Origin: Cytospora piceicola
Taxonomy: Eukaryota; Ascomycota; Sordariomycetes; Diaporthales; Cytosporaceae
Direction: 5' to 3'
DNA: 64,000 nt
NCBI GenBank assembly: GCA_023375675.1
Contig: JALQBC010000029.1
Location: 186,001-250,000 of the forward strand
Part shown: piece after piece, positions 54,123-64,000 of the stretch
Position numbering within the stretch: position 1 is the stretch's first letter
Layout of the letters: each line of letters starts with the position of its first letter
Notes under the pieces: model-generated
Databases searched by the model: none
Told to the model about the DNA's origin: nothing
What the model saw: the letters and a program-made list of their open reading frames with translations, nothing else
Made by a program: the position numbers and the translations under genes

Positions 54123-57100
54123 ATTGATAGTGTCTTGTGTTGTGTGATGTGAGGTGCGAGAGGACTAGAATATTGTTTCTGCGAAATGACACAAGTTTGG
54201 CGTCGTCGGTAGGATTTGGAAGCTTGTCGGTTTGTTTGGTTATGATGGAGTTGTTTTAGGAGTGGCCGCCCGCCGCTCGGGTTTTTGGTATGCATGCCTT
54301 AAGTAAGCGGGGCTCGCCAGCTGTGGTCCATCCACTTGCCAATTCTATTCATCTCCCTCTGGATCACCTAGCTGGCCCTCCCATCAACTATTGCACTGTC
54401 ATTTGTCATTTGTCATTTGTCCAGAGCCCATCAAGCACAACTCAGAAAAACGTGTTAGCGAGCCTAATTCTGTTGGTCACCGCAACATGCTGTGTAGGTG
54501 AGCGGCCGCTTTTCGCTGGCTTAGGTGGGCGCCACGGTCGAAAGGGGGGGGGCTACATCGACGACTCCGACAAGCCTGACAAGTCAACAACAAGAAGAAT
54601 ACCGGGCAGACCGCTCTCTATGGATCCCAGGACAGCGATGGATCACTTGAAGCGGTAAGTAAAGGATAACGGGGCCACAGTGCCGCCCGGACATCTTCCC
54701 GTACCGTGTGGTCCGGACCTGCTCCGTTCAGAGCGTCATCGTTAGGGAGTTCATCTGTCCGTGGATATCCCTGGAGGCGGCACCAGATCGGAAGACACGG
54801 CCGGGTTCTTCAACACCACTCAGTGACTGTCACGGATGCTTCAGGCTTCTACTGCGTATATGTCTCGAGCTCGAGCATGTCCGATACTGCCGGCCAATCC
54901 CGACTCCCTGCAGAGCTCACAAGGCGGATGCAGATTCAATACGCAACAAGGCCAAAACCTCACCGAACCACAAACACATCCTCGACTGCTACACCGAACA
55001 TGGTGGGCATTCTCCCCTAGCTGACTGTTCCTTCGGCCTGCTCGAAATGGTGGTCTCTGTCAACCCAAGCTTGACACGAGTGCTGTTAGTATGAGGACCA
55101 GTTTTATTCTATGGTTTTGCAACAATGGGATGTATCGCCTTTCAGAAGTTGGTATCGACTTCCCGGCTTTGTACGAGCGCGTCATTCAACAAGGCAGCCC
55201 GACCATCATCAAGTTGATCCTCGATTGGGCAGACTTGCGACCCTCTCATAAAGCTACTGGCTGTCCATGGGCGTAGTATCATCGCATCGCAGGCATGGGC
55301 TCGATTCGACAGAGTCAGATAAGCGAGTAGTGTTTCTACTGTCCAGACTTATTACGCGAATCCCCAGATGAAGGATGAGCCATCGGTCTCGACTCTTGAA
55401 GATATACAAGATCGTCAGTCCGAGCCCAGCGGCGCGGGCCGACATATCTCGACATCATTTCGGCTGCAGCTTACAATAGCGATGGAAGGGTGTCTTAACA
55501 AACGGCTGTAGACACCGAAACGGGTCTCCGAGGTTTCTGTAACTTCTGAAATTTTCCTCGAAGAATGGCCTGAATCCAACCCCATTGCTTCTATCGGTGT
55601 TCTCGAATCTCTTTCTCCAAGTGCAGCTCTCCATCGCAGGTTCCAGCCACACACAGCTTTGGGAGATTTGCGTCGATGAAACATAACGAACTTGTGTTAT
55701 CTCCGGTAGCGTGAAACCGTATTCTTCCAGGCAAATGTACCACAGCGATCATATCCTCGACCCTCTTGTGGCCAATCGCTCGGGTTGTCCCACTGGGGCC
55801 AGCCTTAAAAGGCTTGAACGACGATCTGGCTATCATCTGTCGCGATTATAGTCAACCCCAGCGAACACCGTCTGAGCTCTGATGTTTCGACTAGCAATAC
55901 GGAGCTAAATCTGAATTGACGGACGCAATAGTAACGTCAGCAAGTACATGCGGATTTAAAGTTTTCTAGTTGCAGATGCCCTTGCAGCTGTTGTAGCCGA
56001 GGCCAATGCAACGCTGCGAGGCGGCTGCAAAATGAAAGGACGACAGCAGAGACATCTTAAGTTTGCTTCTTCATTTTCAGCATACCAGCGCAATCATACT
56101 GGCAGTAAATATAGCAATTTCGAAGATGGGAGCAGACAGAGTTTCGGTGCCAGGCATCATCGTGGACCAATGAGCCTGCCAGCTCCAGGAACTCGTGTCG
56201 CGGCTAAGGATTGACTTTCATTACCGTGATATCCACTCACGACGTTCTTTGGACTTCGAGTCTCTACCGCATGGGTTTCCCCTTTCACGCCTTGCGAGAT
56301 AAAGCACAACCCTCCCGAGTTGCGCAGCTCTATTCGTTATTATTACCCATAACGGCTAAGCAGGGTATGTCTTCCGCCCGTCGTCTGTTCCACAAGAAAC
56401 CTGGTCTCATCCAGGACATCCTGGGGAGCTGGAGCCCTGCAAGGTCTTGCCCCTGTCAACGGTTTCCTGTCTTCAGTATCACGAAATTACCATCCCTCCA
56501 TCCCTCCAATCTCAAACACCCCAAATATGCTGGAGGCTTGGAGACATAACCCTCAATTCTGAACGAGTTGTGCTCCGGTGGTGTTACTTCGTCACTTGGT
56601 ACCAAGTGTAAGTGAGAGAAGGTATTCTGCCCTTCGTATTTGTAGTATCATATTACAATACCTATTGGGAGCTTCCTACGTTATCTTTGCCTCCCTCTCT
56701 CTGGCCCCTCCCCCCACCCACGCTCTTTCGTTTCCATGAATTGGCCAGACTATTCGCAGGAGCTTCCTGGCCGAAGTATCATAATCCTTCCGGCCCAAGT
56801 ATTCCGTCCTTAAGTCATGTCTGTTATTTCCTAGCGCATCTTCTTGGCCCAACCTGGACCACCCACATGCAGCTTGCGTGTTGTCATTTCATTTATCTCG
56901 AAACCCTTCCCCACATTACACCGAAGCAGTCCTTCTCATCTGCAGTTACAAGGGAGGCTTCCTGGGTTCTCATACGCTGAACCGAGAAAACGGTGACCGA
57001 ATGTGCAAGGTAAGTCAGTTCCGAGAGAGCCCAGCCGGGCAGCACTGGGTCTTCAGCTGGGCAAAGGGGGGGGGGGGGGGGGACACGGGTTGCGGACATG

Positions 57101-57286
57101 CACGGTCGAGACGAAGGTGTATCAGGCCCTCCCCTGCAATCTTTAAACATATACCCTGCTACTGGGCTGCATCAAAACGCTGGCTACTCCCCTTATGAAT
57201 ATCACGCCCGTGACAAATGCTCATCCTTCGATTTTCCGTTGCTTCTAAACCCGTTACCTTCGCAGCACGCTGTGCCGTCGCTAATC
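54123..57286. other. Long divergent intergenic region, profilin to 637-residue gene
   Basis: About 3.2 kb. It holds a short TCATTTG triple repeat near 54398-54420 and a run of 17 G at 57066-57082. No supportable gene. The reading frame of the next gene is open from an ATG at 57098, so its start may lie upstream of 57287, and an ATG-TGC-AAG|GTAAGT at 57001-57014 could be a spliced first exon; neither can be decided here. Confidence 0.45.
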
Positions 57287-59200
57287 ATGGCTCATCTTCG
57301 GCCGAGCACGTCTGGGGGATCACCAGCCAAGGGATCATCAAGGGCCATCTTTGACAAGAGGATGTCGAAAGACGACATGTTCTTCAACAGCGCACGACAG
57401 AAACATACCTTCGACAAGAGGATATCGAGGGATGATATGCACATACGGAGTCACATGGTCCCCATGTCACAGTACCATGTACCTGTTGGCGGCGCAAATA
57501 TTACACCTGAGCACAGCCCAAACTATCCAGTCACACACGAGTTGTCGATACCGATCAGAACGCAGACTCCGGATTCGTTGAAGTCGGGCCATTCTCCAAT
57601 AGGGATGGCTTTGGGAAGTCCGTCACTTCCTCCAACGGAGAATTCGAGACTGCACACCCGATTTCCTCCTGCAATATCTCAGGCTGCCACTTCTTCGCAA
57701 CCCTCGGCCGCGGCTGCAGCTCGAACAGGGTCCTTGCAAAGGAAAAAGACGGGGCGGCGGACGTTGTTTGGGCTGTTCGGCGGCGGGAAGAAGAAGGAAG
57801 AATCACAAAGCTCGGCACAGGGTGAGGCAGAGAAGTCGACCACTACACTTGGGAGACTCAGGGCAGAATCAACGTCTACTGTCAATATCTCAACCAAAGG
57901 AATTCCGACAAGGAGTCAGACTCAATCTGAACGGAAGGTACCAAAACACAAGCCGATCATGACAAGGTCGCAAACGTTGCCTTACGATCCCGACGGGTCT
58001 ACTGCCCAGCCAGAGATTGCTGGACGGCCCTACTTGAGGACAAAGGCTTCTGATCCGCAAATTCGGAAGGGAAATATGTACCAGCGGACTCAACCGAGCT
58101 CGTCTGTTCCTCCCGTCCCGTCATTCTTGGATGTACAAATTCCGGACACCACCATGGAGAGGTACAGCGTCATGTTTAGTGATGTCCTGAACGAGGGCCC
58201 GAAGCAGGAAACAGCTGTTTCATTACTAGCGAGGCGGCAGGCGACATTGGAGAGACTGAAGGTGATCAACAACATGATACCGATAGAGGATACAGAGAAG
58301 GAAACGTCGAGGCAACGACGTGCGACTTCGCCGCAACCAGCACTCTCCCCCGAACTGACCTTATTCCCCCTGCCACCCTCAGGTCGTGTCACTCCTGCGA
58401 TGGATACCCCCAGGTCTCAATCCCGCCTCATGAGATCGAATACCTCACCGGGAAGATTTCCATCACCTACACGGGCAGCCTTTGAGGCCCGAAAAGACTC
58501 GCCAACAGCAAAGGCGCCTCATGCCAAGACATTGACCGTACCGAACCCCTTCGAAACTTCACTACAGGCAACGTCCAAACCGGGAAAGAGAGAGCTAGAT
58601 CCCATCTACCCGACAGACACAGGCTTCCGTTTTGGACCCGACGAACCGGAAATGATACTTGGGTCGCCAACAGATATGGATGCTCCCAAGGAGCTCATCA
58701 TCGCGCGACCCTTTATGCCGACCCTCCACGAGCCCCAGTGGCAGATGATTAACCCATCCCCGGTCTCAACATCCCCCGAGACACCATCCGTCCAGTCGTC
58801 CACAACGAGCGGCGGACGCCGACGCTCACCGTCCTCCGCCTCCACAGCCACCACTCGCACGCACGCCACCAGGCCGTCGAGCGAGCTCGACGACGCCGAC
58901 GTGGCGTTCCAGAGCGCTGTGGAGGTCAGCATCGCCAGGCAGATCTCCATCTCGAGGCAACAGCGCCAGCTCCTGCGGCCCCTACAGGCCAGGAGGGTCG
59001 GGGCGAGGGCGAGTACGAACCCGCTGGGGTCCAACCCTGTCAATGCGCCGAGCCCCACGAGGAGGCTGACTGATGAGGAGCTCATCAAGGAGACCAAGAT
59101 GAGCATGCCGACGCTAGTGATTCCTAGGACGGATCCGGTGAATCATGCCCATCTGGCGCAAAATAGGAAGAGCTCTCGGGCCGTGGTCGAGGGCGAGTGA
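57287..59200 (+). CDS. Disordered fungal protein of unknown function
   Basis: 637 residues from the ATG giving MAHLRPSTSGG (700 if the ATG at 57098 is used). No catalytic domain recognised. The protein is Ser/Pro/Thr/Arg-rich and probably disordered. It begins with a twofold motif, IFDKRMSKDDMFF and TFDKRISRDDMHI, 22 residues apart. Next is a basic patch RKKTGRRTLFGLFGGGKKKEE, then the only well-ordered-looking segment, MERYSVMFSDVLNEGP with SLLARRQATLERLK (about 290-325), which I recall as a conserved block in otherwise disordered ascomycete proteins. The end has DDADVAFQSAVEVSIARQIS, likely helical. The basic patches fit a nuclear or cortical protein; this is inference. The stop codon overlaps a perfect GTGAGT donor (59198), so a further 3' exon is possible. 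Confidence 0.75.
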   Translation: MAHLRPSTSGGSPAKGSSRAIFDKRMSKDDMFFNSARQKHTFDKRISRDDMHIRSHMVPMSQYHVPVGGANITPEHSPNYPVTHELSIPIRTQTPDSLKSGHSPIGMALGSPSLPPTENSRLHTRFPPAISQAATSSQPSAAAAARTGSLQRKKTGRRTLFGLFGGGKKKEESQSSAQGEAEKSTTTLGRLRAESTSTVNISTKGIPTRSQTQSERKVPKHKPIMTRSQTLPYDPDGSTAQPEIAGRPYLRTKASDPQIRKGNMYQRTQPSSSVPPVPSFLDVQIPDTTMERYSVMFSDVLNEGPKQETAVSLLARRQATLERLKVINNMIPIEDTEKETSRQRRATSPQPALSPELTLFPLPPSGRVTPAMDTPRSQSRLMRSNTSPGRFPSPTRAAFEARKDSPTAKAPHAKTLTVPNPFETSLQATSKPGKRELDPIYPTDTGFRFGPDEPEMILGSPTDMDAPKELIIARPFMPTLHEPQWQMINPSPVSTSPETPSVQSSTTSGGRRRSPSSASTATTRTHATRPSSELDDADVAFQSAVEVSIARQISISRQQRQLLRPLQARRVGARASTNPLGSNPVNAPSPTRRLTDEELIKETKMSMPTLVIPRTDPVNHAHLAQNRKSSRAVVEGE

Positions 59201-60399
59201 GTGGCTCTCTTGTTTCTATTTTCTGGCGGGTCAGAGTCGAACTACTTTATTGCATCATGTGTTGGCTTCATATTTTGATAAGTCACGGTGTGGCGCGCAT
59301 GTTGCGTGTCTTCTTTTCTCAATCTGCTGGGAAGCAGAAGTGGAATTTTGGCTGGGTATGGCACGAGCGATGCATTTGGTCCTTCTGTTCGACATTTTAT
59401 TTCCTTACATTTGGTCCCTTCGATGAATCAATCTTATTACAGATCCTGGGAAAACGGCGGTCAGCCATCGCAGTTCTTCCTTCCTTATATACGGCATGTC
59501 CCTACGACCTGTCCCTCTTGTACCTTACTTACCAGAGACGACCTTCGGGCTGTTTCTGCCCCGGGCTTGGACCCTTTCCCTTCATCGATACCTGGGGAAC
59601 CAGGACAATAGCAATCTATGGAAAACGCAGGCGGTTCTATGGGTTTTTGAAGGGCGGATTTACGAAAACCACGGGAAAGGCATCGCGGGAGATTTGAATT
59701 CGGGAAACAGTCCTATGGCGCTCAAGAGATAGCGTCAAACGAGAATATGTTTGGGACAGATATGGACTGACCGAGTGACATGCTTCTTCACACACGTATA
59801 TAAAAAATTTGGAATGAGCACCTTGAAAGTAATTTCTCTCTGACAAGGGCCTGTGCGTTGCAGCTGCACCTGGGCATGTTACTAAATAACGGTGGTCCGG
59901 TTTCATTTATGCTGTTCGGTTTTAAGAGAAGGGAACGGATAATCGTAGGAAAACAAATTTTAACGGCAACATGAGAGATAATCCAGAGAAGGATCCATGG
60001 GGTGGTTATCAATAGAAGTATACAAGTCACACCAATTTAGACTACCTACGTAGTTCATTGTACTGATCCGTAGATATCCCTAAAAAGCATCTACATCGAG
60101 TTTCTTCATGTCAAGCAGAGCATTCGTGGGGACAATCATACTCCAATGGAATTTATATATGTAGCACCGAATCACCCAAATATTGCAGATGTAAGGTACC
60201 TTCATCTGTCCCACAGCCACCTGTCATCTACAATGAGACGGACCTCACAGCATTTGGGTCATATCACTTACACGCATGTAAAGCTGTGAAAGAATTGATT
60301 ATGTGAATGGATGGGGACGGCGCTAGCTGTGGAACGCTGCTTAATCAGGCAGGCGGTCAGGCCTGCCGCTTCGGTAGGGCGGCAGAACTGTTAGGCCGC
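59201..60399. other. Intergenic between last gene and transposon
   Basis: About 1.2 kb. First part is likely 3' UTR. Composition is normal until about 60400, where GC falls sharply. Short frames only. Confidence 0.5.
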
Positions 60400-63300
60400 T
60401 TAGCCTATAGATAGGTTTCTATACTAGGCCTGTAGATAGCTTTAAACCTAGAACACATATAACTATAAGCAGACTGAACGATCGATCGTATTTATATTAC
60501 CTTAAGCTTTACTAACACTGATTAGTAGTTATATAAGCAACCTCTAATAGTAAGGTTAAAAAAGGCAGATTTTTCTTATAATTATTCTGTAACGATTAAG
60601 GCTTCTTTATAGGCTGTTCGTTATATTCTAAGTTACGAGATTTACGTTAAGATTAAGGCTATCTACAGTTATTTAAGTATAGCTAACCTTTAAAAAGTAG
60701 TCGATATTAACCGATAGACTTTCGTAAAGCCTTTTTAAACTAATTTAACGGCGATATATTTATTTAGAAAACTACTTTATAACTTACCGGTACGTATTAT
60801 CGCGTAATACCTTTAAAACTTTTTTATACTATAAACTTTCCTTCTAAACGAAACTGTATACTTATTTTATACTATAAACTTCCTTTAAGGTAAAACTTAT
60901 ATACTTTTTCGGCCTGTTACTTCTTTTACTAAGAATAACCTTCTTTTATAACCTTTCTTTATAACGATTACGAACTTTCTTTTTATACCTTTATCTTATA
61001 ACTTTACGATAAACCTCTTTTACGATAACGACCTTATTTACAACCTTTACGACCTTCCTTTTCCTTATAACCGTACTTACGATTTTCCTCTTTTTTTAAG
61101 ACTTTACGAGAATCTCTTATTATAAAACCCTCCCTTAAAAACCTTACTTTACGATAAACCCTTTCCTTATAAACCTTTTCGACGTTAGTTATATAGATAA
61201 AAAGGCTAATAAAGGTTAGGCTACCGTATAGTAATTCTAAGCGATTACTATCTACAGGTAAATAGTTTAAACGTACTAGTAGTTAATCGGAAAAGTATAA
61301 TATAAAAACGTCTCTTTCTTTATATACTCCGATTATAATTACTATAACTTCGTAATAGCCTTCGACGAAAATAAGGCCGACGGCCTTTACTTTTTATAAA
61401 AATACCTCGACGGTCTAATAAATATATATCGACTTAAAGTTATAAAATACCTTTATAAATAAAGATATATTTAATAAAGTTAACGTAATAACTTTTACTA
61501 TATATATTATCGAGAACCTTTGTTAAATAAGTATTATCGGTAAATATCTGCTAATAGACTTTTAAAAGGACTTCGAAGGTTAAAATAAAGGTATATTTAA
61601 GTTAATTATCTTTATTTAATAATATAAGATAAAGACTTTTTTAAAGAAACAGGGGATTTATATAAACTTATATAAAAGCTATTTTACTACTTAACTACCG
61701 GATATTATAATAAAAGAAAAGCTGTCGGTATAGCTAAAAGATAAGATAAAGACAGAATAGTTTTTTCCCGACGTAAAGGTAAAACAATAAGCGAAATAAG
61801 CTATTATCGATAAAGTAAAAAAGTAGTTAAAGCTTTTTATAAATAGTAGTTATAACCTTTTTTTCCTTTAGCTTAAAGACGATAGTAATAATATAATACT
61901 ATTTATCGAAAAAGACAGATCGTCGTATTATATACTATTACTTTCTCTTCTTTTTAAGCTTTTACTATAATCGAGAACGTAGTTACCGCCGTTATTATAA
62001 AATATAAGGCTATTAATAGACTTTTAAGGCTTAGTATAACCTATTACGTTATAAGATTAACTTTAAAATTATCTAAACCTTCCCCTTTTATAGTTATATA
62101 TACCGGCTAATATATTATACTATTAATAAGAAGCTATATATTCTCCGGTTTTTAAATACCTTTATAAGCCGCTTTATAACCTTTATAAAACTCTTTCTTT
62201 TTATTAAGTATTTAACTATATACTAAAACTAGAAAAGATTATAGCTTTTTTAAAAGCTTAAGATAAAGATAAAAAGTAAACCGGAAAGCTTTATAACCTA
62301 TTAAATAATAAGCTAAGGATTTTTATAAATCTTTATTATTATAACGGTATTTAGCTAGACTAGTTTTATATTATACTTTTTTAAATTCTTACCGGAAAAG
62401 CTAAAACTTATTATATTTATTATATCGGTATAGTAAATAATTTTACTATAATATATAAGAAGCTAAAAACTTACTTTAAAACCGATATAAATTATTAATA
62501 ATATTATAACGATTAAACTAGTATAATATTTAATAGCTTTCGAAATAATAAAAATAACGTCGATAAAAGCCTTTATAAGGTTTTACGTCTTATACTAAAT
62601 AAGTTTTAGCTTTATTAATATACTTTCGGCCTTTATTATACTAATAACGAGATTTTAAAGATAACGGTCCTTCGAGTATATAAAGGAGTAGCTAAGTTCG
62701 AATACGCCTTTTATATACCTACTACTTTTTATAAGAAGTTTTTTTAAAACCTTTATTCGTTTTTCGAGCTATCTTTTAAACGAAAGAATAATACTAACGG
62801 CTACTTTATTTAAGAACGACTTAACGATAAAGCTTATTACCTCGACCGTCGATATAATAATAATCGTTAATAAAAAGGTTCCGGCTTTTAAAGAAGCGGT
62901 TCCGGCTTTTATAGAAAAACTTTCTATAATAACTATTAAGATAATAAACACCGGTAACCGTATAAAAAGAAGAAGTGCTTTATCTATAATTAAAAAGGCT
63001 ATTAGTTTACGAAGTATACCTTAAAAAAGAAATAACGTTCCCGGAACTAATATTTAATATAATATAAATATTACGGTAAATCGGCTATAAAAAAAAGCTT
63101 TATAGCCTTTTTAACTAACTATAAAGGCTATAAAGCCGCTTATAGTATTAATAGCTTAACCGAATAAGATAAAGACGATAACGGTAAAGTTAGCGTTTTT
63201 AAAGATAAAAAGGCTATATACTAGCTAATAAATACGGTTTTCTTTTATATTATTTCTAATAATAATAATAATAAAGCCGGATATAAAGATACCGTTACTT

Positions 63301-64000
63301 TAGCCTTATAGTTTATCCTTTAAAAACGTTATTTAAAGCTAAAATTTTAAGGTATTATTCTTAATATTAAAGTAGCAGAGTTTTCGACTATAAGCTATAA
63401 CTAGTATCTTACCTTTTAACACGAAGATCTTTCGGTAAAAATAGATAAAACTAAAGCCGGTAAAGCTATTATTAAATTTAGCCGAAAGGTATAGCTGTTT
63501 TCTTTCGGTATTATTAACGTCGGTTTACTTATCGGAGCTATAACTTTTTATATCGTTAATATACTTATACTATTTCTTTTATACGTTTAAGATATAAATA
63601 AATTAAACGTTTTCTTTTAAAATACTATAGATAAGTTAATAAAAGTTAACAGATAAGGTAAAGAGAAAACTATCTTTATTATCTAAAAGTAAGGCTATTT
63701 ATAGTTTTTTCTTTTAAAGCGAGATACCGGCGTTTTCTTTATAAAAAAGGAGCTATATTATTTTTATTATCGTTTCGGATATCCGATCGTTAATCGACTA
63801 TCCCGGCTATTAACGAATACCGGCTATAAGGTCGACGTTATAGTCTTTAAGGTTATTACGAAGTTTTACTATTATTATTAAATAAAAGGCTTTATCTTTC
63901 GACGATTTAAATTTACTTTAAAAAACGATTATAACTTTAATTATAAGCTTATTATCGATATTATATACTTACTCGGAAAGCCGGTATTTTATACTATAAA
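60400..64000 (+). mobile_element. RIP-degraded Ty1/copia-type retrotransposon, incomplete
   Basis: From about 60400-60600 to the window end the DNA is strongly AT-rich and nearly free of CpA and TpG while TpA is abundant: the mark of repeat-induced point mutation on both strands. No open frame survives, but in the plus strand the order of a fungal copia polyprotein can be followed: a Gag zinc-knuckle remnant near 62973-63020 (K-C-F-x-x-N, with Cys, Trp and His codons turned to Tyr or stop), a protease-like region near 63340-63600, a GAG-pre-integrase remnant near 63765-63800 (Y-R-F-G-Y-P, where the family has His at the Tyr positions) and the start of integrase near 63950. Every departure is C-to-T or G-to-A. 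Left end and LTR cannot be fixed; the right end is outside. Confidence 0.85.

Noticed and set aside
62769..62951. Short open frame in the AT-rich block
   Set aside because: A 60-codon Ile/Ser-rich frame without start ATG, on the strand opposite to the transposon remnants; chance in RIP-hit DNA.

Overview
The window reads as nuclear DNA of a filamentous ascomycete (Pezizomycotina, most likely a sordariomycete; I do not name a species). The evidence is 18 recognisable eukaryotic housekeeping and accessory genes, most of them cut by short (about 45-260 nt) GT-AG introns with CTAAC-like branch sites, bZIP, profilin and DASH genes of fungal type, and a terminal AT-rich block that carries the signature of repeat-induced point mutation (RIP). 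Coding regions were rebuilt exon by exon from the sequence; coordinates give the whole CDS span and the exons are listed in each entry.

Layout. 1-20349: 3' part of squalene epoxidase ERG1 (+), ALG5 (-), the PP4 regulatory subunit PSY2 (+), a GH13 alpha-glucosidase (+) convergent with a secreted GH1 beta-glucosidase (-), a 1067-residue Fe(II)/2-oxoglutarate oxygenase-like protein (-) and a small Gly/Ala-rich basic protein (-). 20350-25626 is a 5.3 kb stretch with no supportable gene. 25627-41221: a kapC-type bZIP factor (+), a Sec4/Rab8 GTPase (-), NCA2 (-), the C-4 methylsterol oxidase ERG25 (+), pterin-4a-carbinolamine dehydratase (-) and actin-related protein ARP5 (+). 41222-54122: an unrecognised 928-residue probably mitochondrial protein (-), the AAA ATPase AFG2/DRG1 (+), the kinetochore DASH subunit DAD4 (-, five tiny exons), IES6 (+), an extended SDR reductase (-), GOT1 (+, with a 16-nt exon) and profilin (-). 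54123-60399: a long intergenic region and a disordered 637-residue protein (+). 60400-64000: a RIP-degraded Ty1/copia-type retrotransposon running off the end.

Genes that work together: ARP5 and IES6 form a two-protein module of the INO80 chromatin remodeller and lie about 7.7 kb apart; ERG1 and ERG25 are both oxygen-requiring ergosterol enzymes; the GH13/GH1 pair are convergent glucosidases; SEC4, GOT1 and profilin serve secretion and polarised growth. Apart from these the gene order looks like ordinary core genome. Noncoding structures of note are a 17-bp minisatellite, a CTAACC/CCAACCCG-type repeat array and two AACCCTAA boxes upstream of AFG2, two CCTAGG palindrome clusters, and three G/C homopolymers of 13-17 nt.
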